64,000 nt of DNA from Streptomyces sp. A 4/2 (GCF_940670765.1 NZ_CALNVW010000031.1:186001-250000), one strand, 5' to 3'; numbered from the stretch's first letter, positions 43,036-52,577 are shown. Notes: a model not told the origin generated them from the sequence alone. Program-made: numbers and translations.

Positions 43036-43066
43036 GGACCCGCAGGCGGACACCGCCTGCGGGTCC
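43036..43066 (+). terminator. Terminator after rplT
   Basis: Perfect 14-bp stem (43036-43049 with 43053-43066) with ACA loop, 22 bp after the rplT stop. Confidence 0.88.
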
Positions 43067-43143
43067 GCTGTGTTCCACACTCCGGACGCACCGCCGTCCG
43101 GACGCTCCGCAGTTCCGTACGTACGTAAGGTGAAACGCCGACC

Positions 43144-44001
43144 ATGGGCACCCCCGCCGAGCTGATCTCCCCGCGTTCCCCGCGCGTCGCCGCCGCCAAG
43201 CGGCTCGCCCGGCGCAACTTCCGTACCAAGGAACGCCGGTTCATCGCCGAGGGGCCGCAGGCCGTGCGTGAGGCGGTCCGGCACCGGGTGGGCGGCGAGC
43301 CGACCCTGACCGAGCTGTTCACCACCGTCGAGGCCGCCGAACGGTACGAGTCCATCGTCGAGGCGGCCCGGTCCGGCGGCGCACGGATCCATCTCGCCGC
43401 CGACGAGGTGCTCGCCGAACTCTCCCAGACCGTCACCCCGCAGGGCCTGGTCGGCGTCTGCCGCTTCCTGGACTCGCCGTTCGAGGAGATCCTCGCCGCG
43501 CGCCCCAGGCTGGTGGCGGTCCTCGCGAACGTCCGCGACCCGGGGAACGCCGGGACGGTGCTGCGCTGCGCGGACGCCGCCGGGGCCGACGCCGTCGTCC
43601 TCACCGACGCCTCCGTCGACCTGTACAACCCCAAGTCCGTCCGGGCGTCGGTCGGTTCGCACTTCCATCTGCCGGTCGCGGTGGGCGTCCCCGTCGAGCA
43701 GGCCGTCGCCGGGCTGAAGGCCGCGGGCGTACGGATCCTCGCGGCCGACGGCGCGGGCGACGACGACCTGGACGCCGAACTCGACGCGGGCACCATGGGC
43801 GGGCCGAGCGCCTGGGTGTTCGGCAACGAGGCGTGGGGGCTGCCCGAGGAGACCAGGGCGCTCGCCGACGCCGTGGTCCGCGTCCCCATCCACGGCAGGG
43901 CGGAGAGCCTCAACCTCGCGACGGCCGCCGCCGTGTGCCTCTACGCGTCCGCCCGTGCGCAGCGTGCTGCGGGAGGGTGCCGCTCCGTCACCTCCAGCTA
44001 G
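43144..44001 (+). CDS. TrmH/SpoU-family RNA 2'-O-methyltransferase
   Basis: SAM-dependent SPOUT enzyme methylating ribose 2'-OH in rRNA or tRNA. 285 residues. An N-terminal substrate-binding domain (SPRVAAAKRLARRNFRTKERRFIAEGPQAVREA) is followed by the knotted catalytic domain, with VLANVRDPGNAGTVLRCADAAGADAVVLT as motif 1, WVFGNEAWGLPEE as motif 2 and VPIHGRAESLNLATAAAVCLYA as motif 3. The layout matches the 23S rRNA or thiostrepton-resistance-type methyltransferases, but the target is not determined. It stands between rplT and the histidine kinase gene. Confidence 0.93.
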   Translation: MGTPAELISPRSPRVAAAKRLARRNFRTKERRFIAEGPQAVREAVRHRVGGEPTLTELFTTVEAAERYESIVEAARSGGARIHLAADEVLAELSQTVTPQGLVGVCRFLDSPFEEILAARPRLVAVLANVRDPGNAGTVLRCADAAGADAVVLTDASVDLYNPKSVRASVGSHFHLPVAVGVPVEQAVAGLKAAGVRILAADGAGDDDLDAELDAGTMGGPSAWVFGNEAWGLPEETRALADAVVRVPIHGRAESLNLATAAAVCLYASARAQRAAGGCRSVTSS

Positions 44002-44055
44002 TAGGGTGGCCAACTCGGGGGCCCACTGCGCTATTCGGAGAGGTGGGATACGGGG

Positions 44056-45192
44056 ATGGCCGTCTCAGCGGACAGTACGTCGGCGCACGGACACGGATCG
44101 CCACCGGACGGGTACGGCGGACCGGGCGAGGTACAGGCGTACCAGGGCGTGGCCCCGGACGACCTGCCCGACGGCCTCGTCGTCGCCGACGAGAACGGCC
44201 GGGTCGTCTGCTTCAACACCGCCGCCGCACGGATCACCGCCGTACCGAAGGAAGCCGCACTCGGCTCCCCGCTGGAGCAGGCGCTGCCCCTGGAGGACCT
44301 CAAGGGCCGCCGCTGGTGGACGCTGACCGATCCGTACGGCGGACTCGCCATCCGGCACGGACAGCCCGAGCGCAATCTGCTCCTGCCCGGCGGCCGGGAG
44401 GTGCTGGTCTCCGCACGCTACATACGGGAGCACCCCACCGGGCCCGTGCGGCGGCTGGTGATCTCGCTCCGGGGCACCGAGGCCCGGCGGCGCACCGAGC
44501 GCAGCCACGCCGAGCTGATAGCCACCGTCGCGCACGAACTGCGCTCCCCGCTGACCTCGGTCAAAGGCTTCACCGCGACCCTGCTCGCCAAATGGGAGCG
44601 CTTCACCGACGCCCAGAAGCGGCTCATGCTGGAGACCGTCGACGCCGACGCCAACCGCGTGACCCGGCTGATCGCCGAGCTGCTCGACATCTCCCGCATC
44701 GACTCGGGCCGCCTGGAGCTGCGCCGCCAGCCGGTGGACATCGGCGCCGCAGTGGACCGGCACATCCAGGCACACACCGCGTCCGGACAGGACCCCGACC
44801 GGTTCGTGGTCCGCATCCAGCAGCCGCTGCCCGATCTGTGGGCGGACCCGGACAAGGTCGACCAGGTGCTGGGCAACCTGCTGGAAAACGCGGTGCGCCA
44901 CGGCGAGGGAACCGTCACCATCGAGGTGGCGCCGGCCGCCGCGAAGGACGACGAGAAGGGAACGGGTGTCACCGTGACCGACGAAGGCCCCGGTATCCCC
45001 GAGGAGTCGATGAGCCGTGTCTTCACCCGGTTCTGGCGGGGCAGCAAACGCGGTGGGACCGGGCTCGGCCTGTACATCGTCAAGGGCATCATCGAGGCGC
45101 ACGGCGGGACGATCACCGTGGGCCGCGGGCCCGGCGGCGGCGCCGAATTCCGATTTATCCTGCCCGTGGGTACTCCGGCCCACCTGAAATAG
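44056..45192 (+). CDS. Soluble PAS-domain sensor histidine kinase (orphan)
   Basis: 378-residue kinase without transmembrane helices, so it senses a cytosolic signal. PAS-like domain about 35-95 (DLPDGLVVADENGRVVCFNTAAARITAVP). Dimerisation/phosphoacceptor segment with His160 (ATVAHELRSPLTSVKGF). N, G1 and G2 boxes in the C-terminal ATPase domain (LGNLLENAVRHGEG, VTDEGPGIPEE, GGTGLGLYIVKGIIEAHGG). No response regulator is adjacent. The gene lies between the rRNA methyltransferase and pheS. TAGGGT at 44002-44007 may be its -10. Confidence 0.93.
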   Translation: MAVSADSTSAHGHGSPPDGYGGPGEVQAYQGVAPDDLPDGLVVADENGRVVCFNTAAARITAVPKEAALGSPLEQALPLEDLKGRRWWTLTDPYGGLAIRHGQPERNLLLPGGREVLVSARYIREHPTGPVRRLVISLRGTEARRRTERSHAELIATVAHELRSPLTSVKGFTATLLAKWERFTDAQKRLMLETVDADANRVTRLIAELLDISRIDSGRLELRRQPVDIGAAVDRHIQAHTASGQDPDRFVVRIQQPLPDLWADPDKVDQVLGNLLENAVRHGEGTVTIEVAPAAAKDDEKGTGVTVTDEGPGIPEESMSRVFTRFWRGSKRGGTGLGLYIVKGIIEAHGGTITVGRGPGGGAEFRFILPVGTPAHLK

Positions 45193-45359
45193 GGACCCGT
45201 CGCACGGCATCACGCCGGGGCGACGGGAGAGCCGGAACGGACCGCGGGCTTCTTCGCCCCCCTGAGACCTCTAGACTCGACCTTTGGCACGTTTGCGTCC
45301 TTGACGTCGCTGTCGGCGAGGTGGTCGCCTCAGCCAGCCAATCGGAAGTACGGGAAGAG

Positions 45360-46487
45360 ATGTCGGCACCGAACAAGTCGTACGACCCAGTTGAGGTCGA
45401 GGCACTGAAACCGGAAGAGATCGAGCGCATGCGGAGCGAGGCGCTCGCCGCCTTCGCCGCCGCGGGCGACCTCGACGCGCTCGCACACGCGAAGACGGCG
45501 CACACCGGCGGCACCTCGCCGCTGGCGCTCGCCAACCGCGAGATCGGTGCGCTGCCGCCCCAGGCCAAGGCCGAGGCGGGCAAGCGCGTGGGCATGGCGC
45601 GCGGCGCGGTGAACAAGGCCCTCGCGGCCCGCCAGGCCGAGCTGGAGACCGAGCGCGACGAGCGCGTCCTGGTCGAGGAGGCAGTGGACGTCACACTGCC
45701 CCACGACCGCACGCCCGCCGGCGCCCGCCACCCGCTGACCACGTTCATGGAGCGGGTCGCGGACATCTTCGTCGCCATGGGGTACGAGGTCGCCGAGGGC
45801 CCGGAGGTCGAGGCGGAGTGGTTCAACTTCGACGCCCTGAACTTCACCCCGGACCACCCGGCCCGGCAGATGCAGGACACCTTCTTCGTCCAGGGCCCGG
45901 AGGGCACCGAGGGCGACGAGTCCGGTGTCGTGCTGCGCACCCACACCTCGCCCGTCCAGGCCCGTACGCTGCTCGACCGTGAGCCGCCCGTCTACGTCGT
46001 CTGCCCGGGGCGGGTCTACCGCACCGACGAGCTGGACGCCACGCACACCCCGGTCTTCCACCAGATCGAGCTGCTCGCCGTGGACGAGGGCCTGACCATG
46101 GCCGACCTCAAGGGCACCCTGGACCACATGGTGCAGTCGCTCTTCGGCCAGGACATGACCACCCGGCTGCGCCCGAACTACTTCCCGTTCACCGAGCCGT
46201 CCGCCGAGATGGACATGCAGTGCTACGTCTGCCGCGGCGCGTCGGTGGGCAACCCCGACCGCCCGTGCCGTACCTGCTCCAGCGAGGGCTGGATCGAGCT
46301 GGGCGGCTGCGGGATGGTCAACCCCAAGGTGCTGACCGCCTGTGGCGTCGACCCCGGGAAGTACAGCGGATTCGCCTTCGGGTTCGGCATCGAACGGATG
46401 CTGATGTTCCGCCACAACGTCGAAGACATGCGAGACATGGTCGAGGGTGACATCCGTTTCACCCGGCCGTTCGGGATGGAGATCTGA
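45360..46487 (+). CDS. pheS: Phenylalanyl-tRNA synthetase alpha subunit
   Basis: Class II aminoacyl-tRNA synthetase subunit bearing the catalytic core. 375 residues from ATG 45360. N-terminal coiled coil (about 10-105), then HPLTTFMERVADIFVAMGYEVAEGPEVE, HTSPVQARTLL (motif 1-2 region), YRTDELDATHTPVFHQIE (motif 2) and FAFGFGIERMLMFRHNVEDMRDM (motif 3). A CYVCRG...CRTC zinc-type insertion lies near residue 285. The frame is open far upstream, but the conserved start is clear. The stop overlaps pheT (TGATG), so the two subunits are co-translated. Confidence 0.96.
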   Translation: MSAPNKSYDPVEVEALKPEEIERMRSEALAAFAAAGDLDALAHAKTAHTGGTSPLALANREIGALPPQAKAEAGKRVGMARGAVNKALAARQAELETERDERVLVEEAVDVTLPHDRTPAGARHPLTTFMERVADIFVAMGYEVAEGPEVEAEWFNFDALNFTPDHPARQMQDTFFVQGPEGTEGDESGVVLRTHTSPVQARTLLDREPPVYVVCPGRVYRTDELDATHTPVFHQIELLAVDEGLTMADLKGTLDHMVQSLFGQDMTTRLRPNYFPFTEPSAEMDMQCYVCRGASVGNPDRPCRTCSSEGWIELGGCGMVNPKVLTACGVDPGKYSGFAFGFGIERMLMFRHNVEDMRDMVEGDIRFTRPFGMEI

Positions 46488-49024
46488 TGCGGGTCCCGCT
46501 TTCCTGGCTGCGGGAGTACGTCGATCTCCCCGCCACCGAGACCGGCCGTGACGTACAGGCCAAGCTCATCGGCGTCGGTCTGGAGGTCGAGACGGTCGAG
46601 CAGATCGGCGCCGGCCTCAAGGGCCCGCTGGTCGTCGGCAAGGTCCTCACCATCGAGGAGCTGGAGGGCTTCAAGAAGCCGATCCGGTTCTGCACCGTCG
46701 ACGTCGGCACGGCCAACGGCACCGGCGAGCCGCAGGAGATCGTCTGCGGCGCCCGGAACTTCGCCGTCGGCGACAAGGTCGTCGTGGTCCTGCCGGGCGC
46801 GGTCCTGCCCGGTGACTTCGCCATCGCCGCGCGCAAGACGTACGGCAAGACCTCGCACGGCATGATCTGCTCCGGCGACGAGCTGGGCATGGGCGACGAC
46901 GGCTCGCACGGCATCATCGTGCTGCCGCCCGAGCACGAGGTCGGCACCGACGCCATCGCGCTGCTCGAACTGGTCGACGAGGTCCTGGACATCGCCGTCA
47001 CCCCGGACCGCGGGTACGCCCTGTCGATCCGCGGCGTGGCCCGGGAGACCGCCACCGCCTACGGCCTGCCGCTGAGCGACCCGGCGCTGCTGGACGTGCC
47101 CGCGCCGAACGCGGACGGATACCCGGTGCGGATCGCCGCCCCCGACGGCTGCGACCGCTTCACCGCGCGTACGGTCGTCGGTCTCGACCCCGAGGCCCGT
47201 TCCCCGATCTGGCTGCAGCGCCGTCTGCAGAAGGCCGGGATGCGCCCGATCTCGCTCGCCGTCGACATCACCAACTACGTGATGCTGGAGCTCGGCCAGC
47301 CGCTGCACGCCTACGACCGGACCCGGATCGACGGGCCGATCGGGGTGCGCAGGGCGGAGCCCGGCGAGAAGTTCACCACGCTCGACGGCGTCGCGCGCGT
47401 CCTCGACGCGGGCGACCTCGTCATCACCGACAACCGCGGCCCCATCGGCCTGGCCGGGGTGATGGGCGGCGCCAACACCGAGATCGCCGACGCGCAGCCC
47501 GACCCCGCCACCGGACAGGTCCGGGGCACCACCGAGGTCGTCATCGAGGCCGCGCACTTCGACGCGCTCTCCATCTCGCGCACCGCCCGCCGTCAGAAGC
47601 TGGCCTCCGAGGCGTCCAAGCGCTTCGAGCGGGGCGTCGACCCGGAGGCCGCCTCGGCAGCCGCCCAGCGGACCGTCGACCTCCTCGTGCTGCTCGCGGG
47701 CGGCACCGCGGAGCCCGGCGTCACCGAGATCATCGCGCCGTCCGCGCCGCGCACCATCTCGATGCCCGCCGACCACCCCGACCGGGTGGCCGGCGTCGCC
47801 TACGGCCGCGAGACCGTCGTACGCCGCCTCCAGCAGGTCGGCTGTGACGTCTACGGGCAGGACGAACTGGTCGTCACCGTGCCGTCCTGGCGCCCCGACC
47901 TCGCCTACCCCAACGACCTGGCCGAAGAGGTCATCCGCCTGGAGGGGTACGAGAACCTCCCCTCGACGCTGCCCAGGCCCCCGGCGGGCCGCGGGCTGAC
48001 CGCGCGGCAGCGGCTGCACCGCAGGGTCGGCCGCGCGCTGGCCGGTGTCGGCTTCGTCGAGGCACTGAGCTACCCGTTCCTCGGCGACGCGGCGTTCGAC
48101 CAGCTCGGCCTGGCCGCCGACGACCCCCGCCGTGACACGGTCAAGCTGGTCAACCCGCTCTCCGACGAGGAGCCCGCGCTGCGCACCACGCTGCTGCCGG
48201 GTCTGCTCGGCGCGCTGCGGCGCAACACCGGACGCGGCTCGCACGACCTCGCGCTCTTCGAGACCGGCCTGGTCTTCGTCCCCCGGCCCGCGGAGAACGA
48301 CGGCCAGGGCGTGCCCGCGCGGCTGCCCGTCGACCGCAGGCCCACGGACGAGGAGATCGCCGGGCTCGACGCCGCACTGCCGCACCAGCCGCGCCGCATC
48401 GCCGCCGTTCTGACCGGTGCGCGCGAGCAGTCCGGCTGGTGGGGCAAGGGCCGCCCGGCCGACTGGGCGGACGCCGTCGAGGCGGCCCGTACCGTCGCCC
48501 GCGAGGCCGGTGTCGAGCTGACCGTCCGCGGTGACCGCAACGAGCCGTGGCACCCCGGCCGTTGCGCCGCGCTGTACGTCACCGTGGACGGCGAGGACGT
48601 ACTCGCCGGTCACGCGGGCGAACTGCACCCGCGCGTCATCAAGGCGTTCCATCTCCCGGAGCGCACCTGCGCGATGGAGATCGAGCTGGATGTGCTGGAG
48701 CGGGCGACCACCGTGCTCGTCGCGCCCCGGATCTCCGTCTTCCCGGTGGCGACCCAGGACGTCGCGCTGATCGTCCCGGCGGGTGTGCCTGCCGCCGACG
48801 TCGAGGCGGCGCTGCGCGAGGGCGCGGGTGAACTCCTCGAGTCGCTGCGGCTGTTCGACGTCTTCACCGGTGACCAGATCGGTGCGGGCAAGAAGTCCCT
48901 GGCGTACGCGCTGCGCTTCCGCGCGGCGGACCGCACGCTCACCGTGGACGAGGCGACGACCGCGCGGGACGCGGCTGTCGCACTCGCCACGGAGCGGACC
49001 GGGGCGGTGCTGCGCGGGGCGTAG
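46487..49024 (+). CDS. pheT: Phenylalanyl-tRNA synthetase beta subunit
   Basis: 845-residue beta subunit of the alpha2-beta2 synthetase. B1/B2 tRNA-binding (EMAP-like) domain at 40-150 (VGKVLTIEELEGFKKPIRFCTVDVG, ARNFAVGDKVVVVLPGAVLPG). B3/B4 editing domain around 210-400 (SIWLQRRLQKAGMRPISLAVDITNYVMLELGQPLHAYD). B5 DNA-binding-like domain and core follow. C-terminal FDX-ACB anticodon-binding domain from about 750 (SVFPVATQDVALIVPAGVPAADVEAALREGAG ... LTVDEATTARDAAVALAT). It begins within the pheS stop and ends before a strong terminator. No irregularities. Confidence 0.96.
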   Translation: MRVPLSWLREYVDLPATETGRDVQAKLIGVGLEVETVEQIGAGLKGPLVVGKVLTIEELEGFKKPIRFCTVDVGTANGTGEPQEIVCGARNFAVGDKVVVVLPGAVLPGDFAIAARKTYGKTSHGMICSGDELGMGDDGSHGIIVLPPEHEVGTDAIALLELVDEVLDIAVTPDRGYALSIRGVARETATAYGLPLSDPALLDVPAPNADGYPVRIAAPDGCDRFTARTVVGLDPEARSPIWLQRRLQKAGMRPISLAVDITNYVMLELGQPLHAYDRTRIDGPIGVRRAEPGEKFTTLDGVARVLDAGDLVITDNRGPIGLAGVMGGANTEIADAQPDPATGQVRGTTEVVIEAAHFDALSISRTARRQKLASEASKRFERGVDPEAASAAAQRTVDLLVLLAGGTAEPGVTEIIAPSAPRTISMPADHPDRVAGVAYGRETVVRRLQQVGCDVYGQDELVVTVPSWRPDLAYPNDLAEEVIRLEGYENLPSTLPRPPAGRGLTARQRLHRRVGRALAGVGFVEALSYPFLGDAAFDQLGLAADDPRRDTVKLVNPLSDEEPALRTTLLPGLLGALRRNTGRGSHDLALFETGLVFVPRPAENDGQGVPARLPVDRRPTDEEIAGLDAALPHQPRRIAAVLTGAREQSGWWGKGRPADWADAVEAARTVAREAGVELTVRGDRNEPWHPGRCAALYVTVDGEDVLAGHAGELHPRVIKAFHLPERTCAMEIELDVLERATTVLVAPRISVFPVATQDVALIVPAGVPAADVEAALREGAGELLESLRLFDVFTGDQIGAGKKSLAYALRFRAADRTLTVDEATTARDAAVALATERTGAVLRGA

Positions 49025-49075
49025 GTCCTGCCGGGCCACCGTGCCGGTCGGCGGAGGTGGCGCAGAGCGATCTGC

Positions 49076-49111
49076 TGAGGGGCGTGTCCGGACCACCGGA
49101 CACGCCCCTCA
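49076..49111. terminator. Terminator between pheT and hydroxybutyryl-CoA dehydrogenase gene
   Basis: Perfect 16-bp stem (49076-49091 with 49096-49111), ACCA loop, between convergent stops at 49024 and 49122. Confidence 0.88.
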
Positions 49112-49121
49112 CTCGTCCGGG

Positions 49122-49982
49122 TCAGGAGTACGGGTAGAAGCCCGACCCCGTCTTACGGCCGAGCCGTCCGGCGTCCACCATCCGCTGGAGCAGCGGGGGA
49201 GCGGCGTACAGCGGCTCCTTGTACTCGGCGTACATCGAGTCCGCGACCGAAGCGACCGTGTCCAGGCCGATCAGGTCGGAGAGCTTCAGCGGACCCATCG
49301 GATGGGCGCAGCCCATCTCCATGCCGTTGTCGATGTCCTCGCGGCTCGCGATGCCCGACTCGAACATCCGGATCGCGGAGAGCAGATACGGGATGAGGAG
49401 CGCGTTGACCACGAAACCGGAGCGGTCCTGGGCGCGGATCGCGTGCTTGCCGAGCACGTCCTGCACCAGCGCCTCGGAGCGCCGGACGGTCTCGTCGGAG
49501 GTGGTCAGCGCCGGGATCAGCTCGACGAGCTGCTGCACGGGGGCCGGGTTGAAGAAGTGGATGCCCATGACCTGGTCCGGCCTGGACGTCGCGACGGCCA
49601 GCTTCACCAGCGGGATGGAGGAGGTGTTGGAGGCCAGGATGGCGTCCTGGCTGGTCACGACCTGGTCGAGGACCTGGAAGATCTCGGTCTTGACCTGCTC
49701 GTTCTCCACGACGGCCTCGATGACGAGATCGCGGTCGGCGAACTCCCCGAGGTCGGTGGTGAAGCTCAGCCGGCCGAGCGTCGCGTCGCGCTCCTCCTCG
49801 GTGATCTTGCCGCGCTCCGCGGCCTTCGAGAGGGAGTTGTGGAGCCGGGTGCGGCCTATCTCCAGAGCCTCACCGGTGGTCTCGGCGACCTTCACCTCCA
49901 GGCCGCTACGGGCGCAGACCTCTGCAATACCCGCGCCCATCTGGCCGCAGCCCACCACTCCGACGCGTTCGATGTCGGTCAC
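49122..49982 (-). CDS. 3-hydroxybutyryl-CoA dehydrogenase
   Basis: NAD(P)-dependent 3-hydroxyacyl-CoA dehydrogenase of 286 residues, acting in butanoate or fatty-acid metabolism and PHB-like or ethylmalonyl-CoA pathways. The Rossmann motif VGVVGCGQMGAGIAEV lies at the N-terminus. ILASNTSSIPLVKLA and MGIHFFNPAPVQQLVELI carry the catalytic His and binding residues. The C-terminal dimerisation domain contains FVVNALLIPYLLSAIRMFESGIA and GCAHPMGPLKLSDLIGLDTV. GTG 49982 is preceded by AAAGG at good spacing; the longer frame upstream is Pro/Arg-rich and unlike the family. It is convergent with pheT. Confidence 0.94.
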   Translation of the reverse strand: MTDIERVGVVGCGQMGAGIAEVCARSGLEVKVAETTGEALEIGRTRLHNSLSKAAERGKITEEERDATLGRLSFTTDLGEFADRDLVIEAVVENEQVKTEIFQVLDQVVTSQDAILASNTSSIPLVKLAVATSRPDQVMGIHFFNPAPVQQLVELIPALTTSDETVRRSEALVQDVLGKHAIRAQDRSGFVVNALLIPYLLSAIRMFESGIASREDIDNGMEMGCAHPMGPLKLSDLIGLDTVASVADSMYAEYKEPLYAAPPLLQRMVDAGRLGRKTGSGFYPYS

Positions 49983-50124
49983 ATCCAGCCTTTCGCAGAT
50001 CGTCGCGGGCGAGTTCCCCGTATGCTCCCGGCGCCCGCCCGGCCCCCAGACGTTACCTCTGACCGGTGGGTGGTCTGGGGGCCGGGTTAACAGTCGCTCA
50101 CTGGACAAATCGCAACATCAGGGT

Positions 50125-51027
50125 CTATCCGGTCTTTACTCGCTGGGTGACCGCGATGCACACGAGGACCGCGACGGCCGCCACCGGAGCGGCGACCGGC
50201 AGCTGTTCGCCGAGCAGGAGGACCGAGGAGACCAGGGTCAGCAGCGGCTGTGCGAGCTGGAGCTGGCTGGCCTTGGCGACCCCGATCTCCGCCATCGCCC
50301 GGTACCAGACGATCAGGCCCAGGAACTGCGATCCGGCCGCCAGCCAGAGCAGTCCGGCGATGCTGTGCCCGGTGAGACGGACCGGCTCGACGGCCAGCGT
50401 CACGGCCGCGACGGGCAGGGCCAGGGGCAGGCACAGCACCAGTGCCCAGCCGATCACCCGCCAGCCCGGCATCTCCCTGGCCAGCCGGCCGCCCTCGGAG
50501 TAGCCCGCGGCGCAGATCAGCAGGGCCCCGAAGAGATACATGTCACCGGTGGACAGTGCCCCGCCGGACTGCTGCACGGTGAAGGCGATCACCACGGCGG
50601 CCCCGGCGAGCGCGGCGATCCAGAAGGTGCGGGAGGGCCGGGCCCCGGTCCGTACGGCGGAGTACGTGGCTGTGGTGAGCGGCAGCAGCCCCACCACCAC
50701 GGCGGCGTGGGAGGTCGTGGAGGTCTGCAGTGCCAGCGTGGTGAGCAGCGGGAAGCCCACGACCACCCCGCTGGCCACCACGGCGAGACCGGCCCACTGG
50801 CGGCGCTCGGGCAGCGGGGCGCGCAGTGCGAGCAGGCAACCGCCCGCGATCAGTGCGGCGAGCGCGCAGCGCACGGAGACGAGCGACCAGGGCCCGAAGC
50901 CTTCGAGCCCCCAGGCCGTCGCGGGGAACGTCAGTGAGAAGGAGGCGACGGCCAGCACGCCGAGCAGCGTTCCGCTTCTGCTGACTGCTATCGACGTCTC
51001 GGGAGTAGCGCTATCCTGTGCTGTCAT
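50125..51027 (-). CDS. EamA/DMT-family transporter (10-helix exporter)
   Basis: Drug/metabolite transporter superfamily protein of 300 residues with ten predicted helices in two EamA repeats (GLEGFGPWSLVSVRCALAALIAGG and GSQFLGLIVWYRAMAEIGVAKASQLQLAQPLLTLVSSVLLLGE). Such permeases often export amino acids or their derivatives. The ATG (51027-51025, minus strand) overlaps the ATG of the divergent MocR regulator (51026-51028). There is therefore no intergenic space and no Shine-Dalgarno for either gene. Control by that regulator is very likely. The substrate is unknown. Confidence 0.9.
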   Translation of the reverse strand: MTAQDSATPETSIAVSRSGTLLGVLAVASFSLTFPATAWGLEGFGPWSLVSVRCALAALIAGGCLLALRAPLPERRQWAGLAVVASGVVVGFPLLTTLALQTSTTSHAAVVVGLLPLTTATYSAVRTGARPSRTFWIAALAGAAVVIAFTVQQSGGALSTGDMYLFGALLICAAGYSEGGRLAREMPGWRVIGWALVLCLPLALPVAAVTLAVEPVRLTGHSIAGLLWLAAGSQFLGLIVWYRAMAEIGVAKASQLQLAQPLLTLVSSVLLLGEQLPVAAPVAAVAVLVCIAVTQRVKTG

Positions 51028-52462
51028 GAATCAGCGTAGCAGTGTGGCCGAACTGGTGGCATCGTTGAAGGCGGAGCTGAACCGCTATCCGATTGGTGGA
51101 AAGCTGCCGTCCAGTCGGGCCATGGTCGAGACCCATCGGGTGAGTCCCGTGACGGTCTCCCGCGCGCTTGCCCAGCTGGCAGCCGAAGGGCTCGTCGTGA
51201 CCCGTCCGGGCGCGGGGGTGTTCCGCGCGCAGCCGCGTAACGACACCCAGGCCCCCGGCGACACCTCCTGGCAGGAGGTCGCGCTCAGCGCGGACGGGGC
51301 CACGGACGCGGCCCCCCGCGCGGTCGACGCCTCCGGCGTGCTGGTCACACTCGCGGCTCCGCCCTCGGGCGTCATCGAGTTCAACAGCGGCTATCTGCAC
51401 TCCTCGCTCCGGCCGGAACGGGCCATGGCCGCCGCCCTCGCACGCGCGGGCCGCAGGCCGGGAGCGTGGGGGCGACCACCCGTGGACGGCATCCCCGAAC
51501 TGCGCGAGTGGTTCGCCCGTGGCATCGGCGGGCCGGTCACGGAGGCCGAGGTGCTCGTCACCGCGGGCGGCCAGAGCGCGCTCACCACCGCACTGCGCGC
51601 CCTCGCTCCGCCGGGCGCCCCCGTCCTCGTCGAGTCACCCACCTATCCCGGCATGCTGGCCATCGCCCGTGCGGCGGGGCTGCGTCCGGTCCCGGTGCCG
51701 GTGGACCCCGACGGCGTACGCCCGGAGCTGCTCGCCGCGGCCTTCCGGGCCACCGGGGCCCGCGTCTTCGTCTGCCAGCCGCTCTTCCAGAACCCGACCG
51801 GCGCGGTGCTCAGCGCCGAGCGCCGGCCCGAGGTACTGCGCATCGCCCGCGAGGCGGGGGCGTTCGTCGTCGAGGACGACTTCGTCCGCCGGCTGGTGCA
51901 CGAGGACGCGGGGCCGCTGCCGAAACCGCTGGCCACCGACGACCAGGACGGCGTGGTCGTCCACGTCTGCTCACTCACCAAGGCCACGTCGCCCAGCCTG
52001 CGGGTGGGCGCACTCGCCGCTCGCGGTCCCGTACTGGAACGGCTGCGCTCCATCCAGATCGTCGAGAGCTTCTTCGTCCCCCGCCCCCTCCAGGAGGCCA
52101 CCGTCGAGCTGGTCGGCTCGCCCGCCTGGAACCGTCATCTGCGCTCTGTGGCCATGGAGTTGAGGGACCGGAGGGACACGCTCACCGCGGCGCTCCGCGG
52201 CAGCCTCCCCGAACTGGAACTCCCGCACGTGCCCACCGGCGGCTACCACCTCTGGCTGCGGCTGCCCGACAGGTCGGACGAGGGCGCCGTCGTCTCCGCG
52301 GCTCTCCGCGCGGGCGTCGCCGTCGCACCGGGCCGCCCCTACTTCCCGGCCGAGCCGCCGGCCCCGCACCTGCGGCTGAGCTTCGCCGGGGTGGCGAGCC
52401 GGGGTGAGATCACCGAGGGGGTACGGCGGTTGCGCACGGCCTGCGACGAGGCGTTCGGCTGA
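51026..52462 (+). CDS. MocR-family (GntR-aminotransferase) transcriptional regulator
   Basis: 478-residue fusion of a GntR winged HTH (about 1-70; SVAELVASLKAELNRYPIGGKLPSSRAMVETHRVSPVTVSRALAQLAAEGLV) and a fold-type I aminotransferase-like effector domain. Motifs include VTAGGQSALTTALRALAPPG, CQPLFQNPTGAVLSAERR and CSLTKATSPSLRVG, whose Lys would hold PLP. MocR proteins sense PLP-linked amino acids or B6 and usually control a neighbouring transporter or enzyme, here the EamA gene. Its ATG overlaps the divergent EamA ATG by 2 bp, so its mRNA is probably leaderless, with TATCCT (51012-51017) as the -10. GCTATC repeats at 50987, 51010 and 51083 are candidate operator half-sites. Confidence 0.93.
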   Translation: MNQRSSVAELVASLKAELNRYPIGGKLPSSRAMVETHRVSPVTVSRALAQLAAEGLVVTRPGAGVFRAQPRNDTQAPGDTSWQEVALSADGATDAAPRAVDASGVLVTLAAPPSGVIEFNSGYLHSSLRPERAMAAALARAGRRPGAWGRPPVDGIPELREWFARGIGGPVTEAEVLVTAGGQSALTTALRALAPPGAPVLVESPTYPGMLAIARAAGLRPVPVPVDPDGVRPELLAAAFRATGARVFVCQPLFQNPTGAVLSAERRPEVLRIAREAGAFVVEDDFVRRLVHEDAGPLPKPLATDDQDGVVVHVCSLTKATSPSLRVGALAARGPVLERLRSIQIVESFFVPRPLQEATVELVGSPAWNRHLRSVAMELRDRRDTLTAALRGSLPELELPHVPTGGYHLWLRLPDRSDEGAVVSAALRAGVAVAPGRPYFPAEPPAPHLRLSFAGVASRGEITEGVRRLRTACDEAFG

Positions 52463-52577
52463 CGGCACACCGGGGCCGCGGTACGGGACGGGCGCCGTCC
52501 GCCCGCTCCCGGACTCCGGCCGGTCGTTCGGGTCAGGACTCTTGACCTGCCCGGGTTTCAGTCGCACGATCGCGGCC

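Noticed and set aside
45193..45359. T-box or Phe leader peptide upstream of pheS
   Set aside because: Only one TTCTTC pair and no start codon plus terminator/antiterminator pairing could be found.
46223..49096. 957-codon minus-strand frame opposite pheT
   Set aside because: Same shadow effect; pheT is fully supported on the plus strand.
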